Below are positions 7,132 to 14,500 of a stretch of DNA of 20,085 nucleotides, one piece after another. A program made the translations under genes and the position numbers. The stretch covers positions 1 to 20,085 of the forward strand of contig DASPXK010000176.1 in assembly GCA_035637315.1 (NCBI GenBank), written 5' to 3'. Under the pieces are notes generated by a model, which was given only the letters and a program-made list of their open reading frames with translations, did no database searches and had not been told where the DNA came from. How positions within the stretch are numbered: position 1 is the stretch's first letter; each line of letters starts with the position of its first letter. This DNA comes from DASPXK01 sp035637315. GTDB lineage: Bacteria > Chloroflexota > UBA6077 > JACCZL01.

Positions 7132-7212
7132 CGGTTTCCCGCCACTTACGTGTGGGGCGTATGGTACACGAAGCGGAGATGGGAGCTGGAGAGGGTTGCC
7201 TGTCCGCGGGCT

Positions 7213-9603
7213 CTACGGTCCTCTCCGCCTCTGCCGCGACAATCTCCTATGCGGCAAATCGCGTCTCGAACGACGGGGTGGCGAAGCATCCTCGACCGTC
7301 GGGATCGGCCAGTCGGCCGCCGCCGCGTCGGCCGGCGGCGGACCGCTCAGCGCCCAGCGGTATGAGGTCTCGATCACTCCACGTCGAACGAGTCTGTCGG
7401 CCTCGGCGAACCGCGGAACCAGCCCGCCCACGTCGAGCCGGTCGGCACGACGTGGCGGCACGTCGGCGCGCTCCAACCCGGCCCGTAACTGACTCAAGAT
7501 GTCGATCGTCTTCTGGAGCAGGCCAACCAGGTCGCCCTCGGCAAGCCGGCTGAGACGAGCGATCTCGCCCAGTGTCCGGCCTTGCGCCCACGCTAGCGCC
7601 ACGCCGCGCAGGTCCTCTGAGAGCGGCCGCGAGACCGTGACGCCGGCCCGCCGCTCCTCCTCCAAGACTCTGAAATGGAGGCCGAGAACCTCCTCGTGCA
7701 GGCGGTACAGGCGCGTCGTCAGCGAAAGGCCGCGGATCGGGGTGTCGCGGTCGAATGCGAACCAGGAGCAGACCTCGGCGATCTCTGCCGCGTCGAGAGC
7801 CTCGAGACGGCGGCTGGTGAGCAGCTCGGCCAGGGTCAGCGCGTTGGTGTCGAAGATCCTGCGCAGCACACTCGCCTTGTGCGTTGGTTGCTCGACGGAG
7901 AGATAGCCGAATCGCTCGAGGACCCGGCCCAGGCCCTCTACCATTGCATACGCTTCGAGGGTCGCCTGGCGATCCGCCCCGGCCAGCGTTCGCTCGCTGT
8001 CGGCCAGTTCCCGAGCCAGCTGCCACGTGTTCGGGTCGGCCGCGCCTTCGTCCGTGATCTCCTCAAAACGCTCTTTCAGCTCCGCGTGCTCGTCCGCCAG
8101 GTTGGCCAGTCGGGCCTGCTGCTGGAAGCGGCGAAAGCTGCGCGCGTAAAGGTCGGCGAGCCGCTTCTGGTCGCCAGGCTGCCGCCACAGGTTGAGGGCG
8201 GTGCTGTAATTGGGACTGAACGCGCTCTCGAGTGGGAGCAGATCGCCGGTCGCCACCGCGATGCTCTGCTCGAAGCTGACCCATGGCGAGTAGAGGATCA
8301 CCGACACCCCACGCTCGTCGATCCCACGCCGCCCAGCCCGTCCCGTGAGCTGCCGGTACTCGTTCGGCGTCAGTAGGCGGTGCTGCTGGCCGTCCCACTT
8401 GGACATCTCGCCCACCACCACCGTGCGGGCTGGCATGTTGATCCCCAGAGCGAGGGTGTCGGTGGCGAACACGGCGCGCAGCCGGCCCGACCCGAAAAGC
8501 TCCTCCACCAGCATCTTCACCACCGGCAGTAGACCGGCATGATGTACGGCCACGCCTCGCGGCAGCAGACGAAACAGCCAGGCCACCTGCCTGAGCGCGC
8601 GGTCCTCGGGTGGCAGGTCCGATAGGCGGAGCCTGGCCTCGTTCACGAGCTGCTCCGCAGCGCGAACCGGCTTGAGTGCCAGACATGACTCGGCCGCCTG
8701 CTCACACGCGCGCCGACCGAACAGGAAGTAGATGGCCGGGGTCAGCTGCTCGCCCTCTAGCAACCGCAGCACCTCCCAGGGCTGCGGCTGGCGGCGCGGC
8801 TCGGCCGCCTTCCGCGCGGCGCTGTCTGGCGCCTCGCGGGTGGGCCCGTCGCGGCCCCAGCTACCAGGCCGCTGGATCGCACGGCTCAGCTCGCCGCCGA
8901 CGCCCTTGAAGTCGGCGCGTCGCCGGCCGTCGGCGTCGAGCACCAGATGTGCGCGGCCGTCCAGGAAATAACGGTGCTCCAGAGGTACCGCGCGGTGTCC
9001 GTACAGCACGCAGTCCAGCTCACCATGCGTCGATCGGATCCAGGCCGCCACCTCGTCGGCATTCGGGACCGTCGCGGACAGGCAGACCAGCGGCAGGCCG
9101 GACGGGCTGAGCAGGATCGCCTCCTCCCAGGCTGTGCCGCGCTCCGGATCGCCCATGTAATGGACCTCGTCGAAAACGAGCACCGCCGCTTGCTCCGGTA
9201 GCGGTCGACCCTGGACGAGCATGTTCCGCACGACCTCCGTTGTCATGACCAGGAGCCGACCATCCGGGTTCACGACGATGTCCCCGGTCAGCAAGCCAAC
9301 GTCCTGGCTTGGGCCGATCAGTCCGCGCGTTGCTGATCGCTCGAGCAGGACCTGAAAATCGCGAAATTTCTGGTTGGAGAGCGCTTTGATCGGGGTGGTG
9401 TAGAGGGCCCGCCCGCCGCGCCCGATCGCATCGAGGACCGCGTACTCGGCGATCGCGGTCTTCCCCGTGCCGGTTGGAGCGGCGACAAGCACCGAGCGGC
9501 CGGCGGCCAGTGACTCGATCGCCTCTCGCTGGAACGGGTCGAGCGTAATCCCGAGCAGCGCCTCCAGCGCCTCTGGATCGAGACGCCTAAGGGCGTCGAC
9601 CAT
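7213..9603 (-). CDS. Ski2/Mtr4-like superfamily 2 DExH RNA helicase (HelY type)
   Basis: 796 residues with the complete helicase core: Q-like DPFQREAIE (22-30), Walker A AAPTGTGKT (41-49), motif Ia TTPIKALSNQK (69-79), Walker B DEVH (145-148), motif III SAT (176-178), motif V ATDTLALGIN (380-389) and motif VI QLTGRAGRRG (418-427). A linker and helical region follow, then a C-terminal DSHCT-like part (GVALAWAQGRTLGEIARLSRLAEGDLVGLLQKTIDIL). In eukaryotes this family feeds RNA to the exosome; bacterial HelY-type members are poorly understood. It would unwind structured RNA, using ATP, in the cytoplasm. ATG 9603 has AGGG close upstream. A possible -10 (TATGAC or TATGAG) lies near 9660, created next to a decayed MFS gene. 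The last 20 residues are very Arg-rich (SPPRRSRRDLPHRRLSRQRR) and may contact RNA. Confidence 0.93.
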   Translation of the reverse strand: MVDALRRLDPEALEALLGITLDPFQREAIESLAAGRSVLVAAPTGTGKTAIAEYAVLDAIGRGGRALYTTPIKALSNQKFRDFQVLLERSATRGLIGPSQDVGLLTGDIVVNPDGRLLVMTTEVVRNMLVQGRPLPEQAAVLVFDEVHYMGDPERGTAWEEAILLSPSGLPLVCLSATVPNADEVAAWIRSTHGELDCVLYGHRAVPLEHRYFLDGRAHLVLDADGRRRADFKGVGGELSRAIQRPGSWGRDGPTREAPDSAARKAAEPRRQPQPWEVLRLLEGEQLTPAIYFLFGRRACEQAAESCLALKPVRAAEQLVNEARLRLSDLPPEDRALRQVAWLFRLLPRGVAVHHAGLLPVVKMLVEELFGSGRLRAVFATDTLALGINMPARTVVVGEMSKWDGQQHRLLTPNEYRQLTGRAGRRGIDERGVSVILYSPWVSFEQSIAVATGDLLPLESAFSPNYSTALNLWRQPGDQKRLADLYARSFRRFQQQARLANLADEHAELKERFEEITDEGAADPNTWQLARELADSERTLAGADRQATLEAYAMVEGLGRVLERFGYLSVEQPTHKASVLRRIFDTNALTLAELLTSRRLEALDAAEIAEVCSWFAFDRDTPIRGLSLTTRLYRLHEEVLGLHFRVLEEERRAGVTVSRPLSEDLRGVALAWAQGRTLGEIARLSRLAEGDLVGLLQKTIDILSQLRAGLERADVPPRRADRLDVGGLVPRFAEADRLVRRGVIETSYRWALSGPPPADAAAADWPIPTVEDASPPRRSRRDLPHRRLSRQRRRGP

Positions 9604-9673
9604 GATTCCCTGCCTTGATCGCCGCGACGTGGCGGTGGTCTTGTGGATGCGCTGGCACCCTCATAGTCATAGC

Positions 9674-10030
9674 CTACCCAACCTCGGATACGCCGTCCTG
9701 CAGCATCCGCAGCGCGACCAGCTCTTCCGGCGAACGGGCGAATCCCATCAGGCACGTGAAGATCGCGGCGCCCACGTTGGAGCGGATGAGCATTCGCTTG
9801 CGCCCAAAGCGGTCTCCCAAGGTGCCCCAGATCGGGCCCATAACCCCCATCGAGATCGCGCCGAGCGCGTTGAACAGGCCGGCCCAGACCGTCGCGTCGC
9901 GCAGGTCCGCCACACCGAGCTCCTGGATGTAGAGCGGCATGAAGGGAAAGACGAAGCTAAAGCCCATCGTCGTGAGCCCCTGCCCGGCTACCAGCACCCA
10001 CAGGGTGCGCTTCCAAGACGAGTGCGCCAT
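9674..10030 (-). pseudogene. MFS transporter, truncated remnant
   Basis: From ATG 10030 the first 110 residues read as a normal major facilitator start: helix 1 with 'GQGLTTMGFSFVFPFMPLYI', helix 2 with 'GLFNALGAISMGVMGPIWG', the family loop TLGDRFGRKRML, helix 3, and 'EELVALRMLQ'. Intact proteins continue with G..TG and eight or so more helices, about 400 residues in all. Here the frame ends seven residues later (DGVSEVG, stop at 9674) and the helicase promoter follows. No remaining MFS sequence is seen in the 70 bases before the helicase. It is most likely a deletion remnant. A TATCCT box lies about eight bases before the ATG. Confidence 0.8.
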
Positions 10031-10061
10031 AGTGCACCAGGATACACGGCTGTCGCTCGTT

Positions 10062-10100
10062 CCCCCTCCCTCACGCTTGGGGGAGCGGATTGGGGTGGGG
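10062..10100. repeat. CCCTCTCCC-type palindromic repeat, copy 3
   Basis: CCCCCTCCC, loop TCACGCTT and GGGGGAG, followed by a G-rich tail (ATTGGGGTGGGG), match the copy at 2819-2857 at all but a few places. The stem is less perfect than in that copy. It lies between the divergent MFS remnant and moaC. Confidence 0.7.
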
Positions 10101-10138
10101 CCAGGGTCGAGACGCCGCCGCCTCCGGGTCAGCTTCGC

Positions 10139-10144
10139 TATACT
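10139..10144 (+). promoter_or_regulatory. -10-like box for moaC-mogA
   Basis: TATACT, in the same 11-base context TATACTCGTGG as before the adenine-deaminase-like gene, lies 18 bases before the moaC ATG. The predicted leader is only about 12 bases. No clear -35 box is present. Confidence 0.45.
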
Positions 10145-10162
10145 CGTGGAGCGGGATGACCG

Positions 10163-10675
10163 ATGTCTGAGTTGACCCATCTCGACGAGCGCGGTCGCGC
10201 TCGGATGGTCGACGTAAGCGCCAAGGACGAGACGGTCCGGGTGGCGACGGCGCGCGGGCGGGTCTCGATGCGGCCGGCCACGCTCGCGCTCATCGGCCGT
10301 GGCGAGATGAGCAAGGGCGACGTCCTCGGTGTCGCGCGGGTGGCCGGCATCATGGCGGCCAAGAAGACAGCCGAGCTGATCCCGCTCTGCCATCCGCTCC
10401 CGATCACGTCCGTAGACGTGCAGCTCGAATCGGACGAGGCCGCCTCCGCGGTCGAGATCACGGCCACTGCCCGGGTCGTCGGCAAGACAGGTGTCGAGAT
10501 GGAGGCTCTGGCCGCCGTCAGCGTCGCCGCGCTGACGGTCTACGATATGTGCAAGGCGGTCGACAAGGATATGGTCATCGAGCGGATCAGATTGGTCCAT
10601 AAAGTCGGCGGCAGGAGCGGCGAGTACCGCCGGGCCGAGGAAATCGTCGGCGGCGAGCCCGGTGGCGGCCGCTAG
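10163..10675 (+). CDS. moaC: Cyclic pyranopterin monophosphate synthase MoaC
   Basis: 170 residues, the usual length. MoaC, working after MoaA, turns the GTP-derived intermediate into cyclic pyranopterin monophosphate, an early step of molybdenum cofactor synthesis in the cytoplasm. Landmarks are the N-terminal MVDVSAKDETVRVA, PLCHPLP (74-80), KTGVEMEAL (108-116) and the active-site segment YDMCKAVDKDM (127-137) with catalytic Asp128 and Lys131 in the family pattern. ATG 10163 is chosen because the two nearby upstream starts lead quickly to stops. mogA overlaps its 3' end by 14 bases, so the two form one operon. The MoaA partner is not in the window. Confidence 0.97.
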   Translation: MSELTHLDERGRARMVDVSAKDETVRVATARGRVSMRPATLALIGRGEMSKGDVLGVARVAGIMAAKKTAELIPLCHPLPITSVDVQLESDEAASAVEITATARVVGKTGVEMEALAAVSVAALTVYDMCKAVDKDMVIERIRLVHKVGGRSGEYRRAEEIVGGEPGGGR

Positions 10676-11243
10676 CGCTGGCCGTCACTCCGGCTCCGAG
10701 GGCCGAGAGCCCATCAGCGTCGGCATCATCACGGTCAGCGATAAGTCCTCGGGAGGCGAACGACCGGATGAGAGTGGTGAGGTTATTCGCCAGGTCGTCG
10801 TGGCAGCCGGGGCGTCCGTGGCCGCGTACGCGCTTGTGCCCGACCAACGTGATCAGATCGCTGCACAGATCCGCGGTATGGCCGACGAGCGGGGGCTAGA
10901 CGTGGTGTTCACGACCGGTGGGACCGGCCTCTCACCCCGCGACGTGACACCCCAGGCAACCTTGTCTGCCATCGACTACCAGGTGCCCGGCCTGGCCGAG
11001 GCCATGCGCGCCGAAAGCCGCAAGGTGACGCCAGCGGCGATGACCTCGCGGGCAGTGGCGGGCGTCCGTGGTCGCTCCCTGGTCGTAAACCTTCCCGGCA
11101 GCCCGAGGGGCGTGCGTGAATGCCTTGACGTCATCATGCCGGCCATACCCCACGCGGTCGGCGTCATGCGCGGCGAGGTCGGCGAGCACAGCCGTCCGGG
11201 CCCGCGAGTCTCTGAACCACCAAGGCACCAAGGCCATCCGTAG
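10662..11243 (+). CDS. mogA: Molybdopterin adenylyltransferase MogA/MoaB
   Basis: 193 residues from GTG 10662, inside the end of moaC. It adenylates molybdopterin before molybdenum insertion. Motifs seen: VGIITVSDKSSGGERPDESG (20-39), the nucleotide/molybdopterin loop TTGGTGLSPRDVTPQA (84-99) and LPGSPRG (144-150), followed by VIMPAIPHAV. The normal fold ends near residue 175. The last nine or so residues (about 185-193) and the stop codon come from the repeat island that begins at 11215, so the C-terminal tail is probably not ancestral. MogA and MoaB cannot be told apart from sequence alone here; single-domain proteins of either name do the same job. The first dozen residues lack similarity, so a start a little later is possible. 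Confidence 0.93.
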   Translation: MAAASAGRHSGSEGREPISVGIITVSDKSSGGERPDESGEVIRQVVVAAGASVAAYALVPDQRDQIAAQIRGMADERGLDVVFTTGGTGLSPRDVTPQATLSAIDYQVPGLAEAMRAESRKVTPAAMTSRAVAGVRGRSLVVNLPGSPRGVRECLDVIMPAIPHAVGVMRGEVGEHSRPGPRVSEPPRHQGHP

Positions 11244-11483
11244 CGTCGTGTCATCCTGAGCCCTTATTGTCGTCCTGAGCGAAGCGAAGGATCCGCCGCC
11301 CGGGCAAGGATTCCTCGCTGCGCTTTCGATGACAAACCAGAGGAACTGCCCCTCCGCCTACGATCTCTTCACAAGGTCTGAGAGAAGCGGAGGATCTCGG
11401 TGCCCAGGCCGGAAGCCGAGATCCCTCGCTTCGCGCGGGATGACAAGACGCCTTGGTGCCTTGGGGCCTTGGGCCTTGGTGGT
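11215..11483. repeat. Composite inverted-repeat island
   Basis: This 269-base island has outer inverted ends: ACCACCAAGGCACCAAGGC (11216-11234) matched by GCCTTGGTGCCTTGG (11450-11464) and GCCTTGGTGGT (11473-11483). Inside are two imperfect inverted repeats of the GTCATCCTGAGCGAAGCGAAGGATC type, 11270-11294 with 11308-11333, and 11378-11400 with 11416-11443. There is no transposase or convincing coding sequence. It fills the gap between mogA and the convergent fusion gene. Confidence 0.75.
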
Positions 11484-11490
11484 GAATTAT

Positions 11491-11506
11491 CGGACCTCAG
11501 GGTCCG
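11491..11506 (-). terminator. Short hairpin overlapping the fusion gene stop codon
   Basis: CGGACC (11491-11496) and GGTCCG (11501-11506) form a 6-base stem with a 4-base loop. On the minus strand ATAATT follows. The stem includes the stop codon of the YfhO-flippase gene. It is a weak terminator candidate. Confidence 0.3.
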
Positions 11507-14500
11507 GGTCGGGAGAGTCGCCGCTGAAACAGGCCCTTCAAAACAGTCCGTTCATCCGCATCGAGCGCTCGGAGCGCGAGCAGCGCGGCGCCGTAGACGC
11601 TCGCCCCAACGGGGACCGCGACTAAGGCGCTCCAATCCCTGACTACCCAGACCGGGACGCCCATCACCAGGGCAGCCAGGGCGGGGCGCCAGGCCAGGCC
11701 GAGCAGCCCGATCGTTGGCACCTCCTGGCGGACCGCGTACCAGAAAGGTCCGAGCAGGACCAGCTCCGACGCCACCGTCACCGCGCTCGCCGCCAGATAC
11801 CCGTACGTCGGGATCAGCGCCAGGTTGGCGACCAGGTTGAATGTCCCCCCGACAAGGAAGCTGGCCGTAATCCAGCGCTGGCGATTCGCGGCGATCAGCA
11901 GGTACTGCGTGAGCCCGTTGACGAAGCTGATCGGCAGGAACCAGATCAAGATCTGGAGCGCCACGGCCGAGTGCGGTAGGTAGCCGGGACCAGCGAACAG
12001 GAGGATGATCGGCTCCGCTAGCAGGGTGGTGCCGACGCTGATCGGGAAGGCCACGATCAGCAGCGCTTTGAGCGAGATGGCGCTGGCGCGGGCCAGCGCG
12101 GCCCGATCGCCCTCGGCGTGGCGCGACAGGAGCGGGAAGACGGCCAGCACGAAGCTGGCCGGGATGATCTGGAGGCCGTCGACGAACCGATATGCCGTGC
12201 TGTACCAGCCCAGGACGACGTCGCCCGCCATCGGCTTGAGCAGCAGCGCGTCGATCCTGAAAAAGAGGGTATTGAGTAGGTTGTTGACCATCAGCGGCAG
12301 CGACACGCTCGCCATCCAGCGCCCCAGGGCCACGTCGAACCGGAGTCCGGGCCAGCCGATGGTCCGCATGCACAGGCCCAGCAAGACGCACGCGGTCACC
12401 ACGTTGGTCGCCACCGCCACGCCCGCCAGCCCGACGTAGCCCCAGCCGGCGAGTAGCGCGAACAGGCCCAGGCTTACCTTGAGCAGTGTCGTCAGGACGG
12501 TTACAGCGGCCGGATACTCCATGAGCTCGTGGGCCTGGAAGAGGGCGCTCAGAGCGTTGCTCAAGATGCTCGGCAGTCCCGCGATCAGGAGCAGCCAGAT
12601 GGCCAATGCGATCGGCGGGCTGATTCGCATGACGTCGGCGGCGGGGCCGACGACCAACGCCACCAGCCCGACTGAGCCGAGCCAGAGCAGGAGCCGCAGC
12701 GCCAGGGCGTTACCCAGATAGCGGCCAGCGATAGCCCGATCGCGGGCCACCTCGCGGGTGATCAGCGTCCCGAGCCCGAAGCCGATCAGGATGTCTAGGT
12801 AGCCGACCAGCACCCCGGCGAAGGTGTAGGCTCCGACCCCCTCAGCCTGGAGGATGCGAAACATCACGATCGCGAAGGCCACGTCGACGGCTTTGTTCAG
12901 GAAGCTGGTCGCCATCGGAAAGGCCGTGTTCTTGAGGACCCGCTGAATGGCGCTGCCGGTCTCCGCGCGTTTCCCGAGCCGTCCCCAGGCTGCGAGGCCG
13001 GCCAGGCCCACCAGGCCGATCGCCGCGACGAACGAGATGAATGCGCCAATCCGGAAGGAGACTGGGCGGTATTCGAAGACCACCTCGTGCGGCCCCGGCT
13101 CCAAGAGAACGGCGCGAACCAGCGCGTTCGCCCGCAGGACGGGCGTCGCCACCCCGTCGACCGTCGCGCTCCAGCCCTCGAAGAACACGTCGCCCAGGAC
13201 CAGCATCGCGGGCTCTGCCGCCTCCGCCCGAGCGACGACGCGGTTCCCCCCGTACTCGACGATCTCGGCCCCTACTGCCGAGCGGCCCGACGGGCGAGGC
13301 TCGCCGCGCCAGCCCTCTACAACCGCCCACCGTCTCGGGTCGAAGGCCGGATCGCCTACCATCCGCAGCGCAGCCGCGTGGTCCGAAGCGGGCTGCACAC
13401 CCGCGACGACGAAGGCGCGCGGCAGAGCTCCCTCGTTTCGATACACCCGCACCCCCTCGCCTTCGTACAGCAGGCTATGGCCGAGCAGGTCGACTCGCTT
13501 GCTGGTCAGGACATATTTGACGTTCAGCAGGTCCAGGAGGGGCGATCCGAGCGAGCGCTGGTCGAACAACTTGGCCACCTTGCTGAAAGCGACTCCGCGC
13601 TGTGGCTCGATAAGATCGAGGTAGTCGACGTAGTCGCGGAGGATGATCGTGTCGTAGCCGCGCACGTCTTGGAGCCCGAACAGCATGTTCGTGTTCGAGG
13701 GCAGCGTGTCATCCTCGCCGTAGGTCACCACTCGGTACAGGCCCGGATCGGTCTGAATCGCGCGGATCGAGTCAGGCACCAGCTCGAGCGAGCGGGTCCC
13801 GGCCGCCGAGTTGAACCCGATCCCAAACGAGAACAGGTCGCCCACCAGCAAGACGGCCGCCGCGGCGGTGGTGATCGTCGTACGCTGGCGGGCGGCAAAC
13901 CAGAGCGCCAGTCCGCTCGCGGCCAGCAGCAGACCGAAGCCCAGCAGGTTCAGGTACTCGTAAGAAAAAAGCGCGCGGGCGTCGCCGAACCCGGCCCGAA
14001 GGTCCGGCGAACGGGCGAGCAGCCGGGCGGCCTGCCCGACGATCGCCTCCCGAAACGGCAGCCCGACCAGCAGCGCCACGACCAGCGCCGCTCCAAGGAC
14101 CGCGCCGCCGGCGCCTACCAGTACCCCCGGGCGCGCCCTGACGGCCGATGGCCCAAGAGTCCCGGCGCCCAGCCCGGCCAGGACCGCGGCGCACAGGCTG
14201 AATGGGTACACCCACCGGAACGGAGTGTGGAGCTGGTTGACGCCTGGCACGCCATAGAACAGGACGGCGTACAGGGGCGTGCCAAATGCAAGCAGGAGCG
14301 ACACGCCCGCCACGATCGCCAGTGCCCGCGCACCCGCCGAGGGTCGTACCGAGAGCCCGACCAGCGCGAGAAGCAGGGGCAGGACCCCCACGTACGCGGT
14401 CCCCTCGACGTAGTTTTGGCCACCCCACTCCGTATCGCTGCGCTGCTCCCCGTTGGCCCGAACGTGCTCGACCGACCTGACCTGGCCGTCGAGCAGGTCG

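Noticed and set aside
6816..7145. GTG 7145 as the start of an alternative protein upstream of the HExxH gene
   Set aside because: It is in another frame and yields an Arg-rich product with no similarity, while ATG 7131 opens the HExxH frame.
10031..10600. Long N-terminal extension of the MFS remnant frame toward moaC
   Set aside because: That part is the antisense of moaC and carries no transporter similarity; MFS similarity starts at ATG 10030.
11244..11496. Insertion sequence or CRISPR array in the repeat island
   Set aside because: There is no transposase frame and no regular spacing; the repeats are inverted and of unlike types.
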